Assembly: GCA_003999685.1 (NCBI GenBank)
Contig: CP021227.1
Span: 434,001-498,000 of the forward strand
Direction: 5' to 3'
Source: Taiwanofungus camphoratus
Lineage: Eukaryota; Basidiomycota; Agaricomycetes; Polyporales; Taiwanofungaceae
Length of the DNA: 64,000 nucleotides
Part shown: one piece after another, positions 11,378-24,158 of the stretch
Position numbering within the stretch: position 1 is the stretch's first letter
Layout: each line of letters opens with the position of its first letter
Notes under the pieces: generated by a model
Told to the model about the DNA's origin: nothing
The model's input: the letters and a program-made list of their open reading frames with translations, nothing else
The model's database searches: none
Position numbers and translations under genes: made by a program

Positions 11378-12943
11378 TGATAGGTCCGGTACGACTCCAT
11401 GCCCCAAATTCATGTATTTTCGGTCTCCCACCCCTTTCTCGGAATGTATTGCTGAGTTTCGGAAGTCCAAATGTTGTAACAAGGACAGAGAGCTCTATTC
11501 AATCACTAGGGAGTGCTCTAACTCGGCAGGCAGTTGCGCTGTATGTGTCTACTCACGCTTTGGCAATCCGGCCTTTCTATCCGGGAAGAACAATGGGATT
11601 TCCGATGATAGAAGGTCTGCCTGACACTCCGGAAGCCCTATTGAAGAGAAGTAGTCCCTCACGCTCTAGAATGCATGCCTGCCGCCTCACCTAGCATCCT
11701 CCTGACCTCTGACGACTCTGGGCCTTTGGTTGAGATCAACTGAGAAAAGCCACTTCGGTTTTCGGTCTTCGGTCCTTGGTTCTGGTCCTCGGTCCCTCGG
11801 TCTGAAATCCCGGCCTCTTGTTCATGACATCCATATGATCCCTTGGTATGGCCTAGACCACCTACGCATCGGCTTGATGATTCAACACTCTTAGATCCCT
11901 GTTCCCCTCCAAGGCCTGGTTAGATAGCCCACCTTCCATATGATGATCTCTAGATAAGCATCCCTCACCTTGTGCCATTCCCCCGTAACCTTTCTACCGC
12001 ATTCAGTGTCCCTGTTTCATGTCCTACTTCAGTTTAGTTCCCCATATGGTATGCGGATCGGATCCTAGATTTTACAATTTTCGGTTTGTTTTCAGTTTCT
12101 TCGGTTTTATTTTGCGTAAGATACTTTGACACCACGGACCCCTTATGTAGTCTCCTGTACCTACCAGATGACAGAGAAGATACGTGCTCCCGTCTTGTCT
12201 TGCAGAATCTACAGACTTGTCCCCCAGAGTTCAGATTTGGGTTTCCTCTGCTCTAAGGCTTCCCTACAGTCTGACAAGGTTCCTCTACATCATATCTACG
12301 CCTATCGCCAGCCAGCAGTCCTATTATATTGTATATCGCAGCAGTTCTACATCACCTACGTCCTACGTTTCCAAAGTTGGAGTAACTTTGGTCTGAGTAA
12401 CCAGTCCCCCTCCTCCTCCTCATCCGGCGTGCCTCCGCCCTCATTATACCCCATAGGCACGTGTTGCGCACAGTCTAGTCTATCAGTCATCGCCTACGCC
12501 AGCCCTACGCACCATTCCTACGACTTCAGCCCTAAGCAGTATCCCCTCTTCCGATTACATCGGTTTTCGGTTTATCTTTCAGTTCTCGGTTCACTACCAG
12601 GACGCCCTCAGTTCCTTCGACTCCTTTGCACCTGGCCGGCATTCGACCAGCCTGCTGCCATTGGATTAGAAGACCACACTCTTACCTTCCCGGGACTGTC
12701 CACACCTCGGCATAAGACCCTGTCATGCAGGATTCATTGGCCCCTTACTCCTCTGCACACACTAGACTTTTAGGCCCCTGACAGTGGTCTAGGTAGTTTC
12801 TCTGTCATGTCCCTTCACTCACCTTTCCCTCTGATATCCTTCACAGGTACCCCACCGCTTTAGCTCTCTCCCTACTCATTGGGACGCGTCAGACCTACTC
12901 CCTAGGTTCATCCCCTCGGTCCAGGACTCCCTAGGTCGTATCA
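11378..12943 (+). mobile_element. R0: diverged 1.6-kb non-coding element with TGAT...ATCA ends
   Basis: It starts TGATAGG, ends CGTATCA, and is flanked by a 4-bp duplication ATGC (11374-11377 and 12944-12947). It sits inside the right inverted repeat of the mariner element. It shares end structure and size with R1, R2 and R3 but is well diverged from them internally, so it is an older or separate subfamily. The long plus-strand frame at 12126-12773 is low-complexity and has no recognisable domain. An LTR-like or non-autonomous retroelement origin is inferred from the TG...CA ends. Confidence 0.7.
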
Positions 12944-12985
12944 ATGCTGCCGAGACACGTCTCCCAAGAATTTCCAAATCAACTG

Positions 12986-13291
12986 TAATTGAGATATATA
13001 TCACTAGCAATCAGCATTCCAATTTACCGATTCAAGAAAGTCTACTTGTGATGTTGCCCAAACCTGTTTTCAGTCAACCCAAGACTAGCTCTTAAGCTGT
13101 GAAGTGCTCGACAAGCACGCTGATCTCTTTTAACAGCATCCTGCCCCTGCGTTAGTCCAGGGCAGCGTTCCGTTATTCACATTCAACATAAGTACCACAT
13201 TATGCATGTCAACAGTAATCCTCTCCACCCTGGGCTCGCAAGTAAATGTTTCGTATCCTATCCATCGATCGCCAGGTTTTTGATGGCACGT
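12986..13291. other. Spacer between mariner remnant and R1
   Basis: Unique sequence of about 300 bp. No gene or repeat recognised. Confidence 0.5.
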
Positions 13292-15525
13292 TGATGAGTC
13301 CCGTAGCCTCCTGGGCCCCGAATCGCGATTTTAGAAGCTTTCTAATCCCCCAACTGACCACTCTAAGACTCTTCTACAGCCTACGACAGGAGGGATAGGT
13401 CCCTATAATATTCCTAATGCCCCCTTTCCTTCCTAAACCCTCCTAACACCCTACAAAGTCTTGCGAAGTCACGCGAGGTGCTACGAGGTTTTGAATGCTA
13501 GACGCGAAGTCCCTAACTCCTGCTAAGTCCACTATCGGACACTGCTGGCCCTCCCATACTGTTCCATTGGATCTAGGTCCTATCTACTACGTCACTCATC
13601 CCGGGCTTAGCTAAGAAGTTTTAGCTAAGTCTCTCCTAGCTCTTGTGATTGCAGCTACCTCCGATAGGCTCCAAAACGGTCCAAAGTTTCGGAAGTTGGA
13701 CTTAGGAAGCCTTGCGCACCCCATGGGTCTCGATCCTATGCCATAAGGTCATCCTAGGGCGTATCCATATGGCCCTCCACCCAGTTAGGACACCTCCTAC
13801 CCCGATTAGGCCAAGTCCCACTGCTAAGAACTTTGTGTGCTCTTAGCCCACTAAGATAGGTGATCACGGCGCATGGCTGCTCTCGGATAGTCATCTCGCC
13901 CTCGTGAATGAAGTTGGTCACCTTTCTACCGTACGTAGTTCCCCTGTTTCAGCTCCTATTTAGTTCCTATCCTCCTCGTGTTCACTTCGGAGCCCATGCG
14001 CTTTAGTACACATTTCGGACTCGTAAGGATCACTTCGTGCAAGAATAGTTCACCTCACGCTCCCCTATTTAGTCAGAGGTAGTTTACTATGTACGAGAGA
14101 GACCCCTCAGTGCACACTTCTCTCTTTGGAATACAAGTTCCCCTGTAGCTCCGATCTCAGGAAAGCGTCGTGAGTACAACCTTAGGAATGGTCCTAAGGC
14201 CCCTAAGTCTCCACCCCAGCTCCGTTTCAGTACCTTTGAACTACGTCTACGCTCGCAATATATCTACGAACCACGTCTACGCTTCCCGAACTACGCACTA
14301 CGATCCACGAAGTCGCCGTGACTTCGCACCTTTCAGCACCTCATATAGCATCTACCCGGTGGGCCTCCGCCTTAGTTATACCTGATACAAGCTGGTATCA
14401 ACGACCGGAAAGCCTCGAACGTGAGGACCTGGCTACTAGAGATAGTAGTGAGGCTTTAGGGACACTGCGTATGTCCTCCTGGGCGAAGTCGATAGAGTCG
14501 AGCGAGTACTCAGGTACGAAGCGAGAGGTCGCAAGATACGAGTATAAGATTGCTAGTGGTAACTAGCTACTTGGTAACCAGATCGAACTTAAGGTCCGAC
14601 CTACAAAGTACACGGCCTTATATACGTATTCTACTCTGCGCACGGACCATGGCACGTGGTCGAAGAACCAGCATGAGTAAGCGTAAGTAAGGCGATATGA
14701 GTCATCGGGCCGTATTAGCAATCAGTAAGCGTAAGACGGAATGTGTAAGCGGGGCCCGATACGAGTCAGAGTCCATGAGTAACCGGGGCCCGTCCGGGGC
14801 CCGTACCATAAGCAGCGATGAGTCAAGACGCCACGCAAAGAAGCTGGGCCTACCCGAGGCCCTTCCTAGAAGCGAAAGGTCACGGGACCGATCCGTGGTC
14901 CGACCGATAAGATATGCGATAAAAGAAATTGTATCAATACCCTTAGGCTCACGTTGCATCATCCCTACGTCCTACGAATAGCCCTACGACTCTCCCATAG
15001 CCTTAATTTCAGGCTATAGTACATCTTCCTACGCCCTCAAACTCTCCGACCTCTCCTACAGGTCTCCTGCGCTAGCCAAACCTTGCCCACCTCGCTCTAA
15101 CAAACCTCTAAGCCTTACACCCTTTAGCTAACTCTAGCTAAAAGGACTTCGCAGCAGTCTCGTACCCTCTGCCACTTAGTAGAAACTATAGTCCATTGGC
15201 TTCTCGCTCCCTAACTCCATACAGCCTATGAAGTCAGCTCATGCGATTTAGCTAAAAACTTCGAAGGACTTTGCAGAATCTTGAAGAACTTCGCGTACTT
15301 CAGAGGGCCTCGCAAGGCCTTAGGGATCGTATAGCACTTAGGAACAAGATCCTGTTGTGCAGGACCCTTGACCCCTTACTCCCCCACTTACAAAAACAAG
15401 ACATACAGGTTTCCCGGTATCATACAGGTTGTAGCTCCTACCCTCACATCCTCACAGTTATCACACTACCCCACAGCCACGTTGCGGAGCACTCCCTAGG
15501 TACCAGGGTCCCCTAGGTCGTATCA
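13292..15525 (+). mobile_element. R1: 1.7-kb non-coding element carrying a nested solo LTR
   Basis: It starts TGATGAGTCCCGTAGCC, ends GTCGTATCA and has a 4-bp duplication ACGT (13288-13291 and 15526-15529). It is closely related to R2 (47683-49287) and R3 (52277-53876). The extra length is mainly a 554-bp solo LTR at 14383-14936. No coding capacity is seen. It may be a solo LTR of a large-LTR family or a non-autonomous element. Confidence 0.8.
14383..14936 (-). mobile_element. Solo LTR of the Ty3 family B, inside R1
   Basis: A 554-bp LTR with TGATAC...GTATCA ends in inverse orientation, flanked by a perfect 5-bp duplication ATACC (14378-14382 and 14937-14941). It matches the LTRs of the full element at 26508-33608. 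R2 and R3 are uninterrupted at the same site, which proves insertion after R1. Confidence 0.9.
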
Positions 15526-16362
15526 ACGTGCACCCAACACGGCTGGCTCGCTGACGGTGCGGCCTTAAGACACTGGAGTCCTGAGGCTGGTTGACATAAC
15601 CTGACAGCAGTTGGAGTATCGCCTTGTGCGCAGTGAGGGAGATATGCTCCACTGAGATCGACTGGTGAAGATGTGTCTAAACCCAAGCCCACAATCAAGC
15701 GCAGGCTCGCCATGGTGCATTGCGCTTGCTTCTCTTCTGATCCTCCTCATCTCCCACATCAGGCTCTCTCATGCGTACCTGGACAGCCCAATTTCCAGTG
15801 TGCTCAGCGACGTGGGCAATGGCAGCACGACATGTCAGGAAATAGTGGGCGGAATTTTGAGCGCGTCCAAGGTGTTTTACCCTGGTGCGTCTTTGCTGGT
15901 TGGTGTTACGATGTCAGGCTGAGGGCACGGGAACCTCTGATGATGGGCAGCGGACACGCAGTATGGATTTGACGTGTACCATTATGCGATGTCGAGCAGC
16001 TTGAGCGCAGCGTGCTCTGTCGAGCCGGGATCAGTGCAGGACATCGGGGTCATCGTGTGTCTACTGGCTCCTGCATCTAATGTTGTGCATATGCTGACAG
16101 TATGAATGCGATATGTTGTGGGTAGTTACAGATCATGGGAGACACCGGAACGCTCTTCACTGGATGGTTTCTTCTTATTACCGATCCTACCCTCATTTCT
16201 CCTATCTCCTAATTGAACACCTCCTTGCGCAGGTTAAGTCCGGTGGGCATACCATGGACCCAGGCTTTTCTTCCACGGCCGGTGTGTAAATCGCCTTGGG
16301 GCGTTTTGACCATGTGATATATCATAATGCAAGCCAGACTGCAGAAGTTGACATGGGCCTGA

Positions 16363-16862
16363 TGTTACCGGGGGGTTCACCCTGGTAATGCTGCAGAAGC
16401 TTGGAGCAGTGTGCAGCGAAGGGTCGAAGAGGAGCGACGGTGACGACAAGTCACGATCCTCGGTAGTCTTCAACTACAAGCCCTATGTAGTCGCAATAGT
16501 CTTTATGGGCTTCTTCTGGTGCGAGAAGATGTGTAAAGAAAAGCATGTATTGGTACTAATGCGTAGTACACTTTAGAAAAGGATGAACGAAGAGAATACG
16601 ACTAGGGGAACCTCCAGCAGTGGGACCCTCCTTTATACTGCCACCACCAACCCCCAGGTATACTAGCAGCCCCCCAGAGACCGCATAAGGCAAGAGGAGT
16701 CAGCGGCCCGAAAGTACATAACTACCATGGCGTAAGTGGGGATGGTCGGCCCATCAGTCAATCTGGGTAAGTAAGGTGTGGAAGGGATGCCGCGCGTCCA
16801 TGGTGTGACAAACAAAGGGAAAGAAAAAATGAACAAGTCTCTGGTCCTACCCGACGGTAACA
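16363..16862 (-). repeat. LTR of element C (3' LTR by element orientation)
   Basis: 500 bp with TGTTAC...GTAACA ends. Direct repeat of 24159-24659. Confidence 0.9.
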
Positions 16863-17800
16863 CTACCCCCGTCTCCTCTCAGGTGTCGCCCTGACACCTA
16901 CCTTCATGACCTGGTAGCTTCCTCGTCAGGCTGCTTCGACCCACTGATTTCCGACCAGGCGGCCCCTGCCTTGGGGCATTGGTTGGTGTCGTGATCGTCA
17001 GCAAAACAATCCAGACAGCGAGGTGGGACGAAAGGCTCAACAGCTGGCTCCCCCAATCGTGGCCGGTGGATGCAGTCGGCAGCAACATGATCGAGGCCCA
17101 TGCAGAATTCACAGGCCCCAGTCCATCGGTTCAGGGGGCGGCACTTGAGGTGGAGACAAACCGTCCACTCATCCTGCGTGGAGGGGGCTGGGCGTGTGAT
17201 GACGGAGGAGGGTGATAGGAGATGCTCGAGGGCGGAGACAACGTCGGTACGAAGGAGGAAATTTAGATGGGAGCGCGTCGCATTACAGGCCTGCCAGTAC
17301 GATATACCAATTTCCCGGATGGGGCTGGCCCACCACTTAGCTTCATCATGCTCTCCCTTCTCCCTCTCCCCTCTGTACCCCCTTATTACCTGATCAAGGT
17401 GTAAGACAACCTTGGCCTGATGTCAAAAGATGGCAACCTGGGCCGCAAGATCGGGCCAGACAACGAGGGCGGTGTCCACCACCGGGCGTAGTCGTTCATT
17501 GGCCAGCACCCATCCAAGATGGTCGGCGGGGGTCAGAAAGTTGGCGGCGAGGCCAGATGTTGCTTGGCGAGGTAGGGGGACAACAATCCCCTCGGCGAAG
17601 TTGGGGAGGTTCTGCGGTCCCCGAAGAAAGGGATTCAGGGTGTGGGCGTTCCCTGCGGTGAGGATGGAGGTGGCAAGGCAGGCTCGGGCGGCATTGGTTC
17701 GATGGGACATGGTGGGAGGCGGCCTTGAGATGCTGCGGAATTGCTCTTTGCAGGGCAGTTGAACAGTTGCCAACTGGGTTGATGCCTAGGTGGTTTGCCT
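16863..17800 (-). pseudogene. Element C: region after integrase with a zinc-knuckle-like motif
   Basis: Downstream of the integrase/chromodomain part there is about 0.9 kb before the 3' LTR. It holds a minus-strand open stretch near 17423-17773 and a Cys-rich motif CLDCFADDHDTNQCP near 16990-17040, which fits a CX2CX4HX4C knuckle. Element B has a comparable reading frame in the same relative place (32502-32756). Confidence 0.5.
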
Positions 17801-17900
17801 TCTTATAACGCCTCATCAGGTCAGGAGAATGCCATAGATCGTCTTCCTTCTGCCAGGTGCTGGCAGAGACCGGCCATCCCTTTCATTTGATGAGAAACTC

Positions 17901-20900
17901 CTATTTCTCACGTCGGGCACGATGCCCGTGGAGGGCCTCGACTTCGTACTCTTCTTCCCCCTCAACCAGATCAGGTGGTGATTTCAGAAAGTTGGGTCCG
18001 TGTTCTGCTGTTTCTCTGTATGGGGTGAGCAGTGATGCATGGAACACCGGGTGAATCTTCCAGGTTCTCGGGAGCTGTAGCTTGTACGTCAGTGGTCCCT
18101 TGGCTTCCATGATCTTGAAGGGTCCAAGCCGTTTTGGGTCAAATTTCTGACTTATTGTCCTTAGCCGGAGGTTCATGGCTTCTAGCCAAACCTTGTCACC
18201 TTCCTGGAAAGGTTTCCAGGGAAAAGGGGTTCATTTCTCCATCAGCTTCTGGGCTAGCTCTTGCGCTGCAAGAGCCTCTTTGCGGAATTCAGAGATCTGG
18301 GTCAGGTGGTCTTGGAGCGTGGGGTATTTGTCAGAGGGTCGTGGAGATCTGATGGCCTTCGGGTCGTACCCCATGGTGAGCTTGAATGGCGATTCCTTCC
18401 TTCCAGCATGCGGCACCTGGTTGTGTGCGAATTCGAACTCGGGGATGTGTTTGACCCAGGTGTGGGGGTCATTTGTGCATAGGATTCTCCAGGCCACCTC
18501 CAGTTCCTGGTTGACCCGTTCTGTACTCCCATCTGATTGGGGGTGGTAGGCAGTGGACATTGCCACCTTGACTCCTGTCAGCTTACACCATTCTTGAAAT
18601 GCGGCCGCTGCAAACTGTGGCCCTCGGTCGGATATCATCCGGTCAGGTAGGCCATATCGCCTGTATACATTGAGGTGTAGGGCCTCTGCCGTCCCTACCA
18701 CATCTATGTTCTTGGTGCAGGGTATGAGCACAATGCCCTTGGTGAGTTCTCTGTCAACTACTACCATGAGCGCATTGAAGCCCTGTGACTCTGGTAGATC
18801 AGTGATGAAGTCTACCAATATGTGAAAGAATGGCCTTGAATTCGGTTCTGTGGGGATGGCCATCAGGGGGGGTTTCGTGGGGTGTGTGTTGATCTTGCTC
18901 TCCTGGCATTTGGCGCACCTCTCAACATATTTCTCGATGAATGAAGACATTCCATGCCAGAACCAGTCCCTTCGGGCGATGGCCATTGTACCTTGTGCCC
19001 CTGGGTGTGCCATTGCTGGTGTGTCATGACAGAGTTGAATGACTTCTTGGCGCAGATCATCATCAGGGGGTACGTAAACTCGGTTTTTGTATAAAATTAG
19101 TCCCTTCTGAATGTCCCAGTCTGCCAGCTTTGTGTGCGCAAAGCCTGTGCCCTTGAATGGCGGTACCTTCCCCCGTTTTAAGGCGTCAATCGTCTCGATG
19201 ACCATCCTGTCACGAGTACAACATTCACGTATCTTTTCGATGATTGCAGTGTTGGTGGTGTTGACAAAGAGGTCTGTTGGTAGCAGGATGACATCTTCGT
19301 TGTCATGCTTCCCTCCTGGGTGGTCAGGTCACCGGGAGAGTGCATCGGCGACTATGAGTCGACTGCCTTTTTTGTTTAATAGTTGCAGGTCAAATTGTGA
19401 CAGGAATAACTGCCATCGGGCCTGGCGTCGGTTGAGTCGTTGTGCTTCTCGGAAATAGATGAGGTTCTTGTGGTCGGTGATCACCGTGACCGGGTGTCCA
19501 CTTCCCTCAAGGTGGTGGCGCCATTCCTCAAGTGCTCGGACAATGGCCAGCAACTCTCTGTCATATACTTGATAATTCCGCTCCGCTTCTTTCAGGCTCT
19601 TCAAGAGGAAAGCTATAGGGTGTAGCCACCCTTCCTCATCAAGTTGTTGAAGCACTGCACCAGTGGCTACCAGAGAGGCATCGGCCTCAATGGTGAATGG
19701 TTTGGACGGGTCGGGCATGCGGAGGATAGGCATGCTCTGGAAACACCGTTTGAGCTCATCAAAGGCCTCCTGGCAGGCTTTGGTCCAGTTCCACTCCACG
19801 CGCTTCTTCTTGATGACATTCAAGAGGTGAGCAATGTGGGAGAAGTTGTGGATGAAGTGTCGGTAGTAGTTGGCGAGACCCATGAATTGTTCTACATCCT
19901 TGACCCTGGTAGGAATGGGCCAATCTGCGATTCCTGCCAGTTTGTCCTTGTCCATGTGCACCTGTCCAGGTGAGATGGTCATTCCCAAGAAGTCAACTTC
20001 GACAACATCGAACGCGCATTTCTCTGGCTTTACAAATAGGTCCCATTCCTGCAGCCGTTGTAGAACACGTCTGGTTCGTTCTCGGTGGGCTTCCATATTG
20101 TCAGAGAAAATGAGGATGTTGTCTATATAGATTGCGATCCACCCCTCGGCAAGCATGTCCTGGAATGCATCATTCATCATTCACTGAAACGTGGCCGGCG
20201 AGTTGCACATCCCAAAGAACATGACAGTGGGTTCGACGATCTTGTCCTGATTCCCATGTTTGACCATGAATGCTCCTTTCCATTGGTCGCCCTCTCTGAT
20301 CCGGATGTTGTTGTACCCGTTTCGGAGGTCTAATTTAGTGAACACAGTGGCCCTTTGGAGCCTGTCGATTAGCTCTCCTATGAGGGGTAAGGGGTAGGCA
20401 TCTTTGATTGTGCCTTTGTTCAGGTATCGGTAGTCCTGGCATGGGCACAAGGTACCATCCTTTTTTTTGACAAAAAAGGCTGGTGACGCCATAGGTGAGT
20501 TCGATTTCCGGAGATAGCCCTTGGCCAGGTTCTCTTCCAGGAATTTGTCCATCGCCGCCTGTTCATTTGGAGACAAAGGAATTACGGCGCATTTCCTGGG
20601 GACGAAGTCTGGCCTTAATTCAATGGCATGGTCCCAGGGCTTGGATTCTGGGAATCGGTTGGCGGCCTCCTTTTCAAACAACCATTTATAGTCCCACAGG
20701 TATTCTGGGACGAGGTCTTCTATGGATGGGGGTGGGTCCTTGGGGATCACCAATTCCGTGAGCTCTGGGGCATTCCATATCATACGTGGGGAGTCAGAGA
20801 AGTGTATTAGTCGATTGAGCCCTACTTGTGGGGGCTTTAGGGCCTGCAGTAGCCCGTCTTCATGAGTGAGCAGCTGCTCTTTCTGTTGGAAAATCCCCAG

Positions 20901-21464
20901 GACCCCTTCTCCTTGTGTGTAAGCACACATTATGTCCAAAAGCTCCTCATCGTCTTCATGAATGGAAGCTCGACACAGGGGAATTCTGTCTGTTGTGGGT
21001 TGGCTCATGATCCAGGCATAGTATCCTTGCCATTCTGTGAGTCGAGCTTGGTCAATCTCGATCGTTCCTTCTACCCAGTCAATGCGTGGGTTGACTTGTG
21101 CGAGCCAGGGGTTGCCGAGTACTACATCGAGCGTTCCAATGTTTGAGACGTAAAAGTTGGTTGGGATGTCATTCCCCTCTAATTGTATACTTCCTTCGAC
21201 TCTGTGGGTAATCGGTCCCCCTTTGTTTGTAGAGCCATCAATGGTGGTTGAGGTTACTGTCCTGGGAAGCGGTCGAGTGGGGAGTCCCCACTTCCTTACG
21301 AAGTCGGGGTGAATTAGGTTGGCGTCAGCCCCACTATCCAACAAGGGGCATGCGGCGACGGCTTTCTCTCCTACTATGATGTAACCTGGTAAATAAAGTG
21401 TATTGCGCTTGCGCGTTCCGGTAATTACATTTCGTACAGAGAGTTTAGGCAACTTGTGCGTCAC
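17901..21464 (-). pseudogene. Element C pol: protease, RT, RNase H, integrase, chromodomain-like end
   Basis: Minus-strand segments carry LLDSGADANLIHP (aspartic protease, near 21350), FFGMCNSPATFQ (reverse transcriptase), an RNase H segment and an integrase core with a following VFHASLLTPY motif. The last part resembles the start of a Ty3 chromodomain (EYEVEALHGHR). The reading frame is broken; treated as a fossil. Confidence 0.85.
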
Positions 21465-21591
21465 GTCGGGTCACCTTACAGAAAATCCGCAAAGTCGTGG
21501 TGCTGAGAGAAGTGGGGGAATCTGACTCCTTTCGTTTCTTGCCCCTGCTCCTCCTGTTCAGAGGCTTCATCATCCGCCTCGTTTTCATCTT

Positions 21592-24121
21592 TCACGTTGG
21601 CCCTTCAGTTTGGGGGTCCTGTTCCCCGACCTGAGGTTCGCTCTGGGCAGTCTTTGGCCAGGTGCCCCTTATTGTGGCATTTGTAGCAGGAGCCCGTCCT
21701 TTGGTCTTGCAAGCGCTGATGGTCTGGCTTTCCACTGTCAAATGCCTTGCTGCGACTCGTGGAGGGGTTTTCGAAGTTCTTTGAGCGGCATCGATGGCCT
21801 TGTTGTTTCGATAGGCCCGGTCCCATTGGGCAGCAGCTTCCTTCCATCCTTCTAGGGTTGTGGGGGCTACATCTCGTTCCATGATTCAGACTTGCATGGT
21901 GCTGGGTAGTTTTTCTCAGTACCAGGCCATGAGGGCACTCTCTTTGGTGATTTCTGCCCTGCGGGCCAGTTGGTCGAACTCCTCGTTGAAGTCGGCAATG
22001 GGTTTGTCATAGGTGTAGACCAAGTTCTGTAGTCCGATGGCTGCAGAAACCTCCTCCTCTATTACCCCGAACCTTTTGATGAACTCGAGAGCGACGTTCC
22101 TGAAAGTGCCGTACCCCCGGCTCACTCCTCGGATGAGGGGTGTTACAAGGCGGTGATGGTGCGAACTTACATTTTCATTTCTCTTCACTATACCAGACTA
22201 GCGGGTCGTGTACACTTACAATTATCACCATTATTCCTGACGGGCTGACCGTCACCCGCTTAGTTATGGACTGTTCCTCAGAAGGGACCACTTGGGCCTC
22301 TGACTTATGGACGCTTAGGTGCTGGTACCCGTGGGAGTGAGGGCTGGCTTGCCCTAAACCCACCATAGTACTTAAGGGGTTGGCTCACTGTGGAGCACCC
22401 CAATCTTGTCCTCCTTAGTTACACTGTATACTTTGGTGCCGTCGTTACCATTTGTACTTTACAACTGGGCTTAGGCCCCTATACCTTCGTCTATTCAACG
22501 GGTCGCCTTAGACCATCTAAATCCTTGTGACTACACTAGGATTTAGGCTGTGACTTAGCCCGCAACTCTCTCGAGACCGTTGGGCTAGCGGTTGAAGACT
22601 TAGACGTGTACTCGTCGTCAGCCAGGCTGACTCCTCGTTTACACTTCACGCCTGACTACTCAACGACCCCCCCGTCACGGTAGTCACCTACGGGCGTAGA
22701 CCCCCGTAACAAGGGGGTGGGGTTTGAGTGCCCTTTCAGTAAAAGTATCGGCCCAAGCACCGGCATGGCCTTCGAGGTGGCCAAGGAGATTGCCGACCTT
22801 TTCTCGTTCGGAAGCGGAGGCCCATCGCTCGGTGTCGAATCTTTGGGCAAACTGGATGAGGAAGTGTCGGGCATCTTCTCGTTTTCCAGAGAACTTAGTA
22901 ATTTCTGGCTCTTTTCGGTCTGGTATCCGTGCAGTTCCTTGTGGGAGGGGCATTCCTCCAGGAGGCTGCCCCCCTCCAGGAGGTCCTCCCCCAGGGGGTC
23001 CTCCTCCCCCAGGTGGTCCCCCTCTACCGGATGGTCCTCCTCCACCGGGCACTCCTCCGCCGGGTGGTCCTCCTCCACCAGGTGGTCCTCCTGGGGGTCC
23101 TCCACTTTCATCATAAGGTGGCCCTCCCTCGAGGGGGCCTTCTTCCCCCAGCCCATCGTTGGGGGATGGCCCTGATTCCCCTATTCCTGATCGGAAAGAG
23201 CTCAAGCCACGGGGCATTTCTGAGGTGGAAGGGGATGTTTTTCCTGTCCCTTCAGTCTCCATTTGTCGTTCTGTCCGTTCAATGTCAGGATCGGTCAGTT
23301 CTGAGCCGGAGCCTTCATCAGAAGGTGGGTCGGTTTCGTCAAAGGTTATCCAGTGGGCCTGGATGAGGGCACGATTGGTTGGAGTACAAGGTTCGAAATC
23401 ACTTCCCCTGTAGAGTGCAAAGTCGTAGCAGTGAGGGCACGGTTGCGTTGAGCAGACCCTCCAGTTAGAAGTCTTCGTGTAATGTCGGTGTACGTCCCGA
23501 TTGTTCTCCGCTTGATAACAATGAGCTTTCCCAGCACACGTCAGGGTCGACCTCCACCTCGTTTTGGAGGATGGATCCAGCTTGCCACTGGCGATAGAAA
23601 TCTCAGACGCTCAGTAGCCTTTGATATAGGTTCACAATTATGGGAACGGCCAACTGAAGTGAAAAACGTGGGTTTGAGAGCACCTTCTGAGCAGTGAGGA
23701 TACAGTGGTCAAGGACTTTGTCAAAATCTTCAGAGGGAGTGGGAGGCAGAGGTCAGCTCCCTTCCCTACTTGTCAGCCTGTCGTGATTTTCTAATACAGC
23801 TTGCCAAGCGTCGCTGGCTCTGGAGATGCGGGAATGGGTGTAAAGAATCAGCTCCCTCTGTTCGGCTGGGAGGAAACTGGTGGAACTATCGGCGTGGAGA
23901 ATGGCTCTGAGGTTGCGCTCGGCTCGATCCAGGACCTCTTCTAAAGTTGGGAGAGTAGGGTCAAATGCTGCGTGATCCAGCTCTTCTTCTTGTTCGTAGT
24001 TGATATCAAAAGGTCGTTGATAATCCGTGGTGATCAGTACTAGTCCTATGAGTACGCTGACCTCGCCTTCTTCGAGACCGATACGGGTCTTTTTAGGCAC
24101 TGTCTTCTTGTGACCTCTCAA
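21592..24121 (-). pseudogene. Element C gag region, split by a solo LTR
   Basis: The minus strand encodes a Gly/Pro-rich N-terminal segment, a gag core (FSGKREDARHFLIQF near 22890) and a CCHC knuckle CYKCHNKGHLAKDC near 21680. The solo LTR at 22141-22711 separates the core from the knuckle part. Fossil, not coding. Confidence 0.8.
22141..22711 (+). mobile_element. Solo LTR of family D, in element C gag
   Basis: 571 bp, TGTTACAAGG...CCGTAACA, with a perfect 5-bp duplication AGGGG (22136-22140 and 22712-22716). Other copies: 25624-26194 and 54480-55051. No internal region of this family is in the window. Confidence 0.9.
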
Positions 24122-24158
24122 ACCTGGACAGGTTCGGGTTTGTGGAGTCGTATCCTAG

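Larger units (their letters stand above)
10041..12985 (-). mobile_element. Tc1/mariner-type DNA transposon remnant with nested R0 element
   Basis: Left end at 10041 and right end at 12985 are flanked by TA (10039-10040 and 12986-12987). The terminal inverted repeats are about 86 bp and start CAGTTGATT. The right repeat is cut in two by the R0 insertion (11378-12943): its inner part is 11332-11377 and its outer part 12948-12985. Without R0 and its duplicated ATGC the transposon is about 1.4 kb. A minus-strand transposase fragment remains inside (10877-11330), but no complete DDE domain is seen, so the element is internally decayed and cannot move by itself. TA target, long repeats and the HTH fragment place it in Tc1/mariner. 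Confidence 0.85.

Noticed and set aside
12126-12773. 215-codon plus-strand frame
   Set aside because: Lies wholly within the non-coding R0 element, is low-complexity and has no domain; the frame is not kept in R1-R3.
22717-23175. Plus-strand Ser/Pro-rich frames
   Set aside because: Antisense shadows of the Gly/Pro-rich part of element C gag on the minus strand.
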